A stretch of DNA of 64,000 nucleotides, taken from positions 112,860,320 through 112,924,319 of the forward strand of contig BSWB01000003.1 of assembly GCA_033239125.1 (NCBI GenBank). The letters run 5' to 3'. Positions within the stretch are counted from its first letter, which is position 1; every line of letters starts with the position of its first letter. This DNA is from Fagopyrum homotropicum (Eukaryota > Streptophyta > Magnoliopsida > Caryophyllales > Polygonaceae). Of this stretch, positions 33,449 through 45,714 are shown one piece after another. A program made the position numbers and the translations under genes. The notes beneath the pieces are model-generated. The model saw only the letters and a list, made by a program, of their open reading frames with translations. It made no database searches and was not told where the DNA came from.

Positions 33449-34342
33449 TATCAATTGAAGTTCAACTTAAACCTTTGCTCTCAAGTTGAGTGTATTGGTT
33501 TGAGTATTTTTATTCAAGTCTTCTTTGAGTCATATAAAAATCGAGTATTTTCTAGTTTTCATTCTTTGTGAGATTATTTGAGCTTAATGTGTTTTGTCTT
33601 GTATCTATTGGAGAGTAGAGAACAACGATAGCCAAACACAAGCCAACCAAACCCAAAGTGAAACCTCGTCGGAAAACCTAGGATCGTGATTCCACCGCAA
33701 AAACGAAATCTCGCTCAAGGTTAGCAAAATCTCACTCGAGATTGTGGAAGATACACCCGAGATTTTGTGTTAACGGCAAGATTGAGTTTTTCTCTCCAGA
33801 TCCGATCAAATACAACAATATATTTGGATCATATTTTCTCAAATATATCATATCAAGCTGCCATATGAAGGAGGAAAGAGATCTATAATTTTAATTGATA
33901 TTTTTAAGATCTTATCTAGTAAATGAGATCTTATCATATCTTTCAAATCCTAACCGAATATCTCTTTCAAACTTCGACCATATCCTCTATCCAATAGTTG
34001 TATATCCATCCCCAACCTTGGATTCACGTTCATATCAGATCAAAAATCCTCTCTTGACTTCACCTATAATTTATATCATCGATTATAACCAAAGCTTTGG
34101 AGAAGCCTCTCAAGCAAGAGTTACCACGATCCAAATGTGTAAATATGAATAAGGCATCAAGTAAGAAGCTTACCCCAAGCCCCAACTAGTTTCCATCACG
34201 AAAACCTTGCCTTTTGATAAATCTCGGCCCACAATGAGAAATCTCGCCCGAGATTTTAGACTTTTGACCGAGATTTGCTACTGTCGAGATAGAAACCCCA
34301 CCGGTTATCTCTCTCTCTCTAGTTGCTCAAGTGCAAGGTAAG

Positions 34343-35766
34343 TGATGACATGACTTATAACCTTAGTTTAGGCTTGCATTTAGGTAGATTTTCCCATTAT
34401 TTTTGCATGCATAGGCATTAGTTTGTTGCATTTATGCTTGATCGAGTTCATTTCGTTAGAAAAGATGTCTACACGAGCTTTTGTCGGGTTTTCAGGTACT
34501 TCAGCGATCTTTTGGGAGTTATCGACACATTTGAGGATCAAGCCTCGAGATTGTGCGTACTCGAGGCCCAAAGGAAGCAAGATTTGGAGAAAAGAAGAAG
34601 ACATGTGGAATCTCGGGTTGGTACATTATTGATCTCGGCCGAGATTCCAGAATTTTGCACCACCCAATATTTTCATGACTGAAGGCTCATGTGAAGGCTC
34701 AAGAAACTCGGTCCCGATAACTGAAGAATCTCGCCCGGGATTTGCTAAATGATCGAGATTTCTCTCCTGAGCAACTTCTCGACACTTGTCCTAAAAATTC
34801 AAAACGACCCTTGCTTTTCGTGCGGTGAAGTATAGAGTTGGATATGGTAGGCTGCCCTTGGTTCCCCCATCCAGACTTTGTTAGGTTACGCGCTCTATCT
34901 TCTTGGGAAGACTTACCCTCTAGAACATTGTGTGTGATATTTGACACTGATTTGGAGTGAAAAACTTGAAGGTGGTTGTAAGATCCGATTCTGAACAAGT
35001 GTTGTGTACCTTAAGCCTTTACTATTGAACAAATTCAAGCTCAGATCTCTCTCTTTCTTGCTCATTTTCATTATCTTTTTCTTGTTGAAGAGTTGTGTGA
35101 ATATTGATCATAAAATGCATGTTTCACACTAAATATCTGTGATTTTAGGGTGATAGGTCGATGGTTATGGCTTGGATGATGATGGAATCAACCTGTATGC
35201 TTAGTTTAGGACCTCTAGCTGCTCGAACCCTAGCTCTTTGGAATCTCGGCCTATTCTTCATGGATCTCGGACGAGATTGATATGATCCACCCGAGATTTC
35301 CTCTATTTCTTCGTGCTTGATGAATCTTTATGTTAGGATATTAGGTTGCATAAACCCTAGTGTTTGTTGAGCTGAATATAGCTAGGACTTGTCCTAGCTT
35401 AGCAAACTAAGTGCGGAAAGAGACTTACCCGGTAATTTCCTCCCCTAGGTGTAGATGATGATGAATTCTAGGTAGTAGAGGTGTAAAAACCTCTATTGGA
35501 TTGTGTGTGCTAGTTTTCCTACATATGTCAAGCCTTATCCGAGACTTACCCGGTAAGGATTGGTTTGAGCCTTAGGTAGTGACCCGGTTTGTGTTGAATT
35601 CCCGAACCTTAGTTCCTTGAGACTAAATGGTAATAGAAAATTTGGTGCGGGATAGTGATACATGAGACCTTCCCCGTAATTGTTTCCATAGAAGAAACGC
35701 TCATTCCTCTAGCAACCCGCAATTTGTCCTTGTATTACAGAAATCTAGAATCCAATGCCATAATCG
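34343..35766 (+). repeat. Left 1.4 kb repeat (possible LTR) of TE-D
   Basis: Begins TGATGACATGACTTATAACC. Homologous with 39633-41055 with scattered substitutions and small indels. It contains AATCTCGGCCGAGATT-type motifs at about 34637, 34725 and 35250. The 5' repeat may continue beyond 35766 to about 36040, which cannot be decided. Confidence 0.8.
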
Positions 35767-36896
35767 AGATCTTGAACTCTAGAACCCGTTTTTCTCATTT
35801 TATTCTCATATATTGCCTTGTTTTGATTGATCTTATTTGATATATATTGAAATTATGATCTTTGATAGATCCACAACCAAAACCCAAACATAACATCATG
35901 ATTTTTACCTTTTTTTCCTCTCTTTTTTCTTAGTCTAGATTTGGACTATTTGTGATCACATTTATGGTTCAATTTCACCTTAGTCTTTGTGTTCGACCTT
36001 GAAATTCTTTCCTTGCTACAAAACGACTCATACACTGTGGGTTCTCTAAGCAGATTTAGGAGATTATTGCAAGATATAAATTTAAGACTTTTGTGTGCAT
36101 TTTAAGAAGCAAATAAGGGAAAGATCAATAGTGTTGAATATGATGTCAAGAAGTTCTAGAGTTTGTTTGGAATGAAGTGTAAGAACTCATCACAAGGGAA
36201 AGATGAGCCAAAAGGCTTTGATCTCGGGTAAAAGTGAAGTATCTCAACCAAGAAAAGAATTTATTTTAATTCTTGATCGATATTTGCAAAGTCGAGAGCT
36301 CCTACGGTCTAAATGTCGGACGGCCTAGAAATCTCGGTCGAGATTGTGAAGAAGCTGAAGAACATCAAAGTTGGAATGACTAATCTCGGCCCCAAAGAAA
36401 CACAAAATCTCGGCCGAGATTGTCCGACCCAAATTTGTTCAAAATTTTGTTGAGGTATTAAAGGCCGACAACTTTTCCTCTTCAAGCCCTACCTCGTCTC
36501 TCAAGCTTCCGCGGCCGTTGATTCGGACAACAACCCTTAAGTCCGTCATTTCTCCACCAAACCGCCCCATTCTTGTCCCAAAACACCACAATATTTTCCC
36601 CTATTTCGTTTTCCAGATCAAATTGTGCAGATTTGTCTATTTCCGCTCAAAATCACAAATCCCCTTTTAAAACCCTAACTTGAGCCCTAACTCCTCAAAT
36701 CCGTCGATTTGAAGTTGTTTGGTTTGAAGTGAAGTGCTATATGGGATACAAAGGAACAAAGGAAGCTACATGAAGCAAGATTGGGGAGAAAGCTTTACAG
36801 TTTTGCTGAGTTCGCGAGATTTTGGAAATCTCGGGCTATTCTTGAGGTTTTGCGGCCGATATCGCTGCCTAGTTTGAGCAAGATTTACCTTCTACA

Positions 36897-37980
36897 ATGG
36901 ATTTCGTTAAGAGATCAACAAGAGCGATAGGGGATCTCCTTCCTTCTCCCAGCAAGTACCTCCCCTTCCACCTTCTAGCAACATACCAATCATCCAAGGT
37001 AAGCACGAAGATAAGTTTGCTAAGATTCAAAATTGTCGTATTTTGGAACCGAGACATCTTGTACTTGAGGTGCAATGTTTGTTAGAGAAGATTTGCACAT
37101 GATGTTAGATAGGGTTGGGTGAACTGTTTTTGTGGGGATAAGGGAACCCACATATGATGAGATAGCGAGGGAATTTATGAGTTTCTTCGATTATGATCCG
37201 AAGAAGAGAGTTGTGAAATTTAGGTTAAAGAATAAAAACTACAGTTTTTCAATTGAGATGTTTGGAAATTTATTCGGGTTCCCTAGCGCTAGTGCGGGAA
37301 CTTTCCCACGGAATGTTAGAGCAAGGGACTTTTGGGACAATATAACGTTAGTAAATGGAGGAGAAGATGTATGGATTGTGGGGGACTCCAAAGCTAAAAA
37401 TATTTACAACCTTTCTTTCAAGGTCGCTCATCAAGTGATGAGAAAAATTCTCCTTGCTCGCTCCGAAAGCCTACAAAAAGTGAAGGCGGGGGAGCTCTTC
37501 TTGTTATGGTGCATGATCACCGTGACTATGCCGGATACTGCCTCCCTTTTGGCAAATTATTTGAAGAAGGTCAGAAACAAGTCCAAGGGTGACATTTGTG
37601 TGTGTGTGTGTGTGGGGGGGGGGGTATAGTGACCAACATTACTAGGGCCCTCAATATTGATATCTCGGCTTGTACCTTGGTAGCACTAGCCCAGCCTCGT
37701 GGTATCATACAATTGGTGTCTTGTGGCATTCTCATGCCACGGGTGCGGGGAGTACATTTTGTTGCTATACCATGGGAGAAGGAGCAACAGAGGGGGATTG
37801 CTTGGAAAAGCAATTATATATACCATCCGTGACCAACTGAATTGGAAGATACTTTTCGAGGAGTCACCCGATAGTGATGATGAGGAGAGTGACCATGGCG
37901 TTGAGGCCATGGACACTGGGACCAATGTTGCGGATCCCGGTGACGATGATATTGATGATGACGAGACTACATAGGAGGAC
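36897..37980 (+). pseudogene. ORF1-like protein of TE-D (Athila/LARD type), broken
   Basis: The clearest frame is 37132-37629: EPTYDEIAREFMSFFDYDPK, KFRLKNKNYSFSIEMFG and IYNLSFKVAHQVMRKILLAR. It resembles the protein often annotated as Arabidopsis retrotransposon ORF-1 in Athila-like elements. The frame is extended upstream from about 37075 past one TGA. After a (GT)n/G-run at 37590-37624 the sequence continues in another frame as VTNITRALNIDISACTLVAL to 37832, then an Asp/Glu-rich tail (to 37974). The function of this protein class is not established. Confidence 0.5.
37589..37624 (+). repeat. (GT)n plus poly-G microsatellite in the ORF1-like frame
   Basis: About nine GT units followed by a run of ten or so G. 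The reading frame changes across it, so repeat-length slippage probably caused the frameshift. Confidence 0.9.
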
Positions 37981-39632
37981 CTACCAATTAATGGTGGAAC
38001 TGACATGGATCCTAGACGGCAGGAAGTGCTCATGATGAGAGCAAGACACTCGGTCTCTCCTGCACCTCGGCGCGGGACCCGACGCCAATCAAAGTATTTT
38101 GAGTTCTCTACCCAACTGTTGCAACTGAGATTTCAGGGATTAACCAACACTTGGACCATATGGATGAGCGGTTGTATCGCTTCGAGGCATGACATTCCGT
38201 CTCGAGTGGGATGTTGGCGGGCCTTTACCGTCAGACGTTTGGAGCGGCTTATAAGCCTTCCCACAGTTCCCGCCGACACAACCAAATGAGTGAGCCTACA
38301 TGCCGGACTGTCATTTTTACACTATGAGTATCTTTTTCCACTCTGCTATTTATTTCTTCACATTGGGGACAATATGAGTTTTAAGTATGCGGTGGGGTAT
38401 TTGCAATATTTGCATGTTTCATTTCTTTTTATTGCATTGCATTTAAGATAGTTTCAAAATTCTTGTCATACGTTTCCTTTCGTTTTGCATTGTATGTGTA
38501 TATCGCACGTTTCCTTTCGTTATGCTTCTAGGATTGGTATGACCCCTATAATGATTTTTGTGTGTGAATTGGCTATGGTTGCCTTTTTTGTGTTTGAATT
38601 GATTTTTAGCATACGTGGACTTAAAATACTTTACTTGAATCAGTAAGTGAATGGTAATGTTGATTGTTGTCTAGATTTGATTGAGAATAGATGGTAAAAT
38701 CTGCATGATAAGTTCTTACACATCATCTAAGAATGATTAAGGCATTCAATTCTTTCTTCTTCTCATCTTGTCCATGTTTGTTTGAGCACCTCATTTGATT
38801 GAAAAATATTTATATTGTCTGTTTTGACCCATCCGGAAATTAGGAGCATGCTAGTGTGATTGAGTGTGTAAAGAACAAGTGTGGGGTGATGTTTCCGATG
38901 AAGGAGTTGATGTAGTTGAAGTTGATGAAATGTGTTCTGAAAAGTGTAGAAAAATAGGTTTGGAGACGTTGGTCATGAAGACGAGTAACTCAATATCATT
39001 CACATAACCGGGTGTTTGTATCTTGCCAAAGTCGGATTGACCGATAGTCCTAACGAGTCTTGGTATGTGCATCCGGTATGAGGCACCTTGGTAAAATTCC
39101 CGAGGGTCGCTAATCACTAAGGTTTCGGCTTTTGTGCATCATTGCCAATTTCTCAAGTGAAATAAAAAAAAAGAAAAGGAAGGAGAAATTTACACTTGAT
39201 TTGTGGATGTTGAGTGAAGTGATGATTGTGGAGTTAGTTCCTTCTTCCCGGATTAACACAACAAACCTATAAGAAATCCCACTCTCGACACGTTTCTTGG
39301 CCACTTCTTCTTTAAGTCCTTAAGACCTCATGCACATGTGTTTTGACTTAGTGGTTTAGGCTTGATTTCCTCAATATTGATCTCGACATTTTGACTTGCT
39401 TTGCATGTATGGATTTCGAGTAAAGTGTGATTGTATTTTCGTGCTTTGATTCTCTTTGACATGCAATTGCTCTATCCTTTTCCATGAAACATCACTTTGA
39501 AGGTGATCTATGACTAGAAGCACGTTTACCAAAATTATTTGTCTTTGCTTTCCACTTTTATAATTCATGTCATCTTGTAGCTTAGATTTGGATCTTGTTT
39601 GGGGACAAGCAAGAGGCAAATATGGGGTATTT

Positions 39633-41055
39633 TGATGACATGGCTTATGACCTTAGTTTAGGCTTGCATTTAGGTAACTATCCCTTTGTTTTTGCATGAA
39701 TTGGAATTAGTTTGTGGCATTTATGCTTGATCGAGTTCATATCATTAGAAAAGATGTCTACACGAGATTTTGTCGGGTTTTCAGGCACTTCGGCAATCTT
39801 TTGGGCGTTATCGATACATTTGAGGGTCAAACCTCGAGGCTGTACGTACTCAAGACCGAAAGGAAGCAAGCTTTGGAGAAAAGAAGAAGACAAGTGGAAT
39901 CTCAGGTTGGTACATTATTGATATCGGACGAGATTCCTGAATTTTGCACCACTCGAGATTTCCATGACTGAAGGCTCATGTGAAGGCTCAAGAATCTCGG
40001 TCCGGATAACTGAAGAATCTCGCCCGGGATTTGCTAAATGACCGATATTTTCCTTCTGAGAAGCTTCTCGACACTTGTCCTAAATATTCAGAACGACCCT
40101 TTCTTTTCCAGTAGTAGGGTATAGAGTTGGATATGGCAGGCTGGCCCTTGGTTCCCCTCATTTGTTAGGTTTTATGCTCTCTCTTCTTGGGAAGACTTCC
40201 CCTCTAGAACATTGTGTGTGAGATTTGAGACAGATTTGGAGTGAAAAACTTGAAGGTGGTTGTAAGATCCGATTATGAACAAGTGTTGTGTATTTTAAGC
40301 CTTTGATATTGAACAAATTAATTCTAGCTAAGATTTATATTTTTCTTTCTCATTTTCATTATGGTTTTCTTGTTGAAGAGTTGTGTGAATGTTGATCTCA
40401 AAATGCATGTTGTAGGCTAAATATTTGTGATTCTAGGGTGATAGATCGATGGTTATGGCTTGGATGATGACGAAATGAACTTGCATGCTTAGTTTAGGAT
40501 CTCTAGCTGCTCGAACCCTCGCTCTTAGGAATCTTGTTTTGTTCTTCGTGGATCTCGGACGAGATTGATGTGATCCACCAAATATTTCCTCTGTTGTTCC
40601 GTGTTTGATGAATCTTTATGTTAGGATGTTAGATTGCTAAAACCCTAGTGTTTGTGTAGCTGAATCTAGCTAGGACTTGTCCTAGCTTAGCAAACTAAGT
40701 GTGGAAAGAGACTTACCCGTTGATTTCCTCCCTTAGGTGTAGATGATGATGAATTCTAGGTAGTAGAGGTGTAAAAATCTCTATTGGATTGTGTGTGCTA
40801 GGTTTCCTGCATAAGTCGAGCCTTATCCGAGACTTACCCGGTAAGGATTGGTTTGAGCCTTAGGTAGTGACCCGGTTTGTGTTGAATTCCCGAACCTTAG
40901 TTCCTTGAGACTTACCCGACAATAGGAAATTTGGTTCAGGATAGTAGAACATGAGACCTCCCCCGTAATTGTTCCCACAGAAGAAACACTCATTTCTCTA
41001 GCAACCCGCAATTTGTCCTTGCATTATAGAAATCTTGAATACAATGCCATAATCG
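39633..41055 (+). repeat. Right 1.4 kb repeat (possible LTR) of TE-D
   Basis: Second copy of the repeat, beginning TGATGACATGGC directly after a polypurine-like tract. Similarity with the left copy stops at about 41055. Confidence 0.8.
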
Positions 41056-41140
41056 TAAAGTGTCTAAACATGACATGAATGATCTTGATTGCAATATGCA
41101 TGAGCATGCTATGAATAATCTTGATACTACCTCTTCGTGA

Positions 41141-43256
41141 TTGCATTCATCTTTGGATTGCTCTTTATATTGGGTTCTAGAATCGATACCTAGGGAGAGA
41201 CCTTTTGTTGTACCTTTAATGGAAGACATAGAGCATTTGACAACCACTAGGATCAAATTGGAAGAGAATTGTGTGGTGCAATTTCAACTTGTGGCCTTAT
41301 TAGATCCTTCTAGGAGATGCATTGAGGATGAGATTATAGTACCACCATCTATAGATTTTGTTAATCCTAGGATTTTCCACCCATGTCTATCCTTGAAGTA
41401 CTATGACTTTGTTGTGAATTGTTTCCCTTGATCTTTGTTAATCTTGCATCATTGTCCATGAAGAAGTGAGTGATTTTTATTGTAGGATTGCAAGTTGAAA
41501 ATACCAAGAAGAAGGGAAAGCACAAAGTATATGTATTAGAGATGCCGGATGATTATGGTGAAATAAGTCCTACCATGGCTAATGCAGAACCTCGACATAG
41601 TGTAGCGAAGTTCCACTACAGTGGGAAATCTCGCACCAGAAGAGCAAAACCGCCCGAGATAAGAACCCGAGATTGTCCACTGTCGAAAATTATTTCGCCC
41701 CAAGTTACTAGAATTTCGCCTTAGTCTTTCAAGGATTATTTTTTTATTCTAAGGAAGAATTATATGAAGAGCCTCCACCTATTGATGTTATTTCTCGATG
41801 TTTGGATCAAAGAGTAACCAAGTTAAAGGGAGATAACTTATCTATTCCATTATGTGATAATTTAGGAGTAGCATGTCTAAACTATCCAAAGAGTGATCAT
41901 AACTTCAGTTTCTTTTTTAGAAGGTTTAAAGATTGACTACATTACATATTCTCTAATGGTAGTACATTGGTCATTGCCTATTCTATGAATGTTGTGTTAA
42001 TCACCATCTTAGATTATATTATACTAGGAATTGAGTATATTAAGTGTAGATGTAATACACATGCTGATTTGGGTGATTTTATTAAGCATTGTGTGTTCAA
42101 GGACTCTAGAGATAAGTTTAACTTGTTTGGGGAGTTCTTTATTATGTTTGACCATGTGTGCATACCTTGTTGCTATTGCAAGTGTCTTATTAAGGAAAAG
42201 ACCTCTATGGTTGATAAAGTTCACTTGGAGAGGTTCATGTATTATGATAGGTTGACCGCATATGATTATGGACCACATTTGCTTGAGGATATAGTTAGAG
42301 CCTTCATGAAATATTTAAGGAAAAGTATGAGTATATCTAGGTGTATATTGAATATTATGAGCATATGTAGATGCATTTTTCATGACTTAAGTTGACCCTT
42401 GGAGTTCATTGCCAATTCTTTGGGAGACGTTAGTATGAGCTTATTTGAGGAGTTAGCAACACCTAGAAAGGGGAGAAATTACATCTTTAAGGTTGTAGTG
42501 TTATCTCCTATAAGTCTTGCTTACTCTAGGATTTTCCATCCCTATCTAGCCTTGAACTACCATGACTATGTAGTTAAGTTGTTTTCCTTAACTTTCTTTG
42601 ATCTTAAACCGTTGTCTTTAGAGGAGCGAGTAGTGTTTATTCCAGGAAACCAGGAGGACAGTTTCAAGAAAATGCATGGGGAATCACGTAAGAGGCTAGA
42701 GGAAGAAGTGAAGCTAGTTGCGGCCAAGGATAGTCAAGTGCGCAAGGAATTTCTAGTTGATCCAAGAGAAAGGATAGGTTTCCGGAGTATATCAAGTTTT
42801 CATCATCGAAAAATGCGATTTAGACCTTCAACGGAAATCTCGGCCCCTCCAATGATAAATCTCGCCCAAGATTTCGACTAAGATTCACTATTGTTGCGAA
42901 TTATGGTGAAAAGTTTTAAGGCAAGAGTGTTGCAAAGTTCGAGGGATCCTCCATGAGAGTCAAGGATATCGAAGTTTTCACCACAAGGATATTGGAATCC
43001 GCTTTGCATCTAATAATGTACATATTGATCTACATATCGAGAGGGAACGGATAAGGAAGAAGAAGTTGACATCTTCACCACATAGAGATGGGTCAATCAA
43101 GAAGCTACATGAGGTGGACCGTGACGCTTATGTACTGAAGCTTCCGGAGGAGTATGACATGATTCTTACCTTCAACACTGGATACTTGAGTCGTTATGTG
43201 ATTAGTGATGATCATGGTGTGGATTCGAGGATGAATCCTTTTCAAGAAGGGGAGTA
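41141..43256 (+). pseudogene. Degraded polyprotein remnants of TE-C
   Basis: 43066-43250 (VDRDAYVLKLPEEYDMILTF, then SRMNPFQEGEYNA) looks like the C-terminal tail of a Ty3/gypsy integrase. 42640-42800 (KKMHGESRKRLEEEVKLVAA, DPRERIGF) looks like the segment just before it. Earlier pieces (41141-41431, 41967-42395) are not recognised. A segment of about 60 bases encoding RIFHPxLxLxYxDxVV occurs twice (41370 and 42530), suggesting an internal duplication. Confidence 0.5.
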
Positions 43257-44164
43257 TAATGCAAGACCATCCTTAACATCTCCTAATGTTCATTTGCTTA
43301 CATTGATATCTATTGTGGAAGGACCCTACAAGAGTAAAGATGATCGAGGATCCAATAAATGTGGCTAAATCGAGATTTAAGCAAGCCATTCAATATCTCG
43401 ACCCTGAGAACTAAATCTCGCCCAAGATTTCAGTCGAGATTTGCTTCTAACGAGATCCACAAGTTCCAATCGAGATCTTATTAGCTGTTAGATATTTTAT
43501 TTTTTAATACCTTTAAAAGATCTAAACATTCTGAAGGTATCTTTTTGGTTTTGAACCTATCTTTTAGGATTATCTTAATTTTTCTCTTTTTAGAGGAATC
43601 TCTCCTATAAATAGCCTTATTGGAAGAGATTCATAGGTAAATTTGAAAGAGTATTATTTCCACAATATTGTGAGATACTCGTTGCATCGTTTATGAAGTT
43701 TGTGTTTTGTTCATTTCAATTCAATCAAATAGAGAGTCTTTGATTGAAAAGTTGTGAATCTTGCTACGTTGTTCTTGTGTGTCTTAATCTTCTTAAAGAT
43801 TGGTGCTACTAGTCAAACTAGTTCCTCCTTGTGCATGTCTTATTTAGAAGACTTGTGTAAGGTTGAAGAAGGAAGTGTTAAGATAATTCTTGGTTGAGGG
43901 TTTTGATCCAATTGGTCAAGGTTCTTTGCAAGTTTAACATTAAGTCCTATCTTCCTATATTTTCCATAATTTCATTTCATTATTCATCTTCTTATCTTTC
44001 CATTATCATCCCATCAAACTCACGTTCTTTGTGTTCGAGTTCCACAAATCTCGGCCTTACCATACAAATTATTTCGCCCGAGATTTGCACTGAAATTTTC
44101 TTTTTGTCGTTGCTTTCGTGGACTTCAATCTAGATCAAGAAACTGCGGAATCAACCCCGCATCA
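43257..44164 (+). repeat. 3' LTR of TE-C
   Basis: 908 bp. The start is decayed (TAATGCAAGACC where the 5' LTR has TGATGCGGGATC) and the end is CCCGCATCA, followed by the CATTG target copy. It has an extra segment around 43765-43840 that the 5' LTR lacks. Confidence 0.86.
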
Positions 44165-44169
44165 CATTG

Positions 44170-45660
44170 TGTTCCAGTGTACAAGGATTTCAATTGTTGG
44201 TGGACAACATCGACTTAATGATAATCGATGAGATTGGAAAGATCCAATCGTCAATAGAGACTTCACGCGAGAGGGTGTTGTTTGATGTGCGGTTTTCAAT
44301 ATTTGATTTGCTCTGAAACAAAGTAAGCAATGAGTGTTTCACAATATTGTTGGAGATCTACAACAAGGTGAATAAACTTAGGTGTATAACAACATGTCAT
44401 GATTCATATTGGAGGGAAGCTTATGAAATGTTGTGTGTCCAAGAGTTTTTCCTTGCTATTGTCAATACATTTGGATCATATCCATCAATATTGGAGGCAA
44501 GTGTGATGGGAAAGAGTGGATCCTACCGTAGAAGACAATGTGGTCCACATTGATCCACACATTGTGTCACTAAACAACTTTAGGGAGAGAATGAATTTGA
44601 ATTTGTTGAGTAAAGATCATCTTGAGCAGATGACTTTGGCATCGAGGACATGATGTATCCAAGGAGTACAACTATGAGAGAACCGGGCAACATGTAAGAA
44701 CTAAAGGGAGACCACCAAAATATGGTATTCGTTCAACAAGGATAGCACCAAGTGGGTTCAAAGCATGGTTCAGGGTTGGCCCTTCCACGTCCTCAGGTCT
44801 CCCACCAAAATCAGGTCAATATGCTAAAGTTAAGGTTAAAGAGCCCGAACTAGAGAAACAAACTTTGTGTAGTAAACCACGTGACAAGAAAACTATCTCC
44901 CGAGGGTCTAAGGTTTATCGCTTCAAAGATGGTCAGATCAATAAGTTCATGAAACAGTTCATCCTTTCGGCTTTGGATGTAAAAGCCGATGTACATTGCA
45001 TATTTATATCCCTCGTTGTGGTTTCTGGATATTTTGAGGAAGATTATTTGATTAGTCGGAGAGAATCGGTCACAGAGTTGTTCATGAGACAAGACTTCTA
45101 TGCAATGGTGAGTATCTGTTTGGTTCCTTAACCATTCTTTATTTATGAAACCGTTCATCTCTTTCATTCGTTAACCTTTATTTGTTTTATGGCCACAAGT
45201 GTCTTATTTCAATCCTATTGATGTAGTCATTACGTTTATTTTATGGAGCGAGGATGAACCTTGCCCCCCACAACATCGTCGGTTTGACAACATCAAAATA
45301 TTATCACTGCATTTTAGTTATACTTGGATGGAGTCCTGAGACATGTTTACCTATGATGACAACGGTTGAGAATCAAGAACCATCGACAAAGCTTTGCATA
45401 ATAACATTTGTTGGCGGTAATCACTGAGTAGCTGTAAGTAGCTCTCTTTAGTAACTTGTGTATGCTCCTACTACAATGACAAAATCTTCATTATGACGAT
45501 TATTTGACTTTTTTTTTAAAGGTTTGGACCAAATAATATTCACCTTTTACATGGTTTGTATATTCCGTGGAAACACCATCATCATTCAAGCGTGGATGGA
45601 TGGGACATTCCTTTTCATGATAGGCTTAAGCAACACGATGACCTCTAACACCTAGAGTGT
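44170..45660 (+). pseudogene. Mutator-like element, second part, with OTU-protease remnant
   Basis: This continues the transposase interrupted at 32594: LQLLVDNIDLMIIDEIGKIQ then SRERVLFDVRFSIFDLL at about 44190-44320. A basic linker follows (TKGRPPKYGIRSTR). Then comes an OTU-type cysteine-protease remnant: DVHCIF around 44985-45003 in place of the usual DGHCGF, VVSGYFEEDYLI, a later GGNH box at about 45413-45424 followed by a TGA, and a final GPNNIHLLHGLYIPW piece. Mutator-like elements with OTU domains are known in plants. All frames are broken. Confidence 0.72.
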
Positions 45661-45714
45661 CCTAAAAAAATCAACCATAAGTCTCAACCCCCTATAAGTA
45701 TAACTGCAGTTTCA

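Larger units (their letters stand above)
34343..41055 (+). mobile_element. TE-D: second retroelement-like unit nested in TE-C, with 1.4 kb direct repeats
   Basis: Direct repeats at 34343-35766 and 39633-41055 start with TGATGACATG. The second is preceded by TTTGGGGACAAGCAAGAGG and ATATGGGG, a polypurine-like tract common just before 3' LTRs of plant gypsy/LARD elements. The interior has an Athila-type ORF1-like frame (37075-37832). The repeats behave like LTRs, but their inner/outer ends are not clean (no CA found) and no target duplication was seen. It may be a nested LTR element or an internal duplication. Confidence 0.6.
32595..44164 (+). mobile_element. TE-C: LTR retrotransposon inserted in the Mutator-like element (TSD CATTG)
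   Basis: LTRs at 32595-33433 and 43257-44164 are flanked by an exact five-base duplication, CATTG, at 32590-32594 and 44165-44169. LTR ends are complementary (TGATGCGGG..CCCGCATCA). A tRNA-Met-like primer site (TGGTAATAGAGC, 33437) follows the 5' LTR. An integrase C-terminal-like piece before the 3' LTR (42660-43250) supports Ty3/gypsy. Most of the interior is unrecognisable or replaced by nested DNA (TE-D, 34343-41055). Confidence 0.88.
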
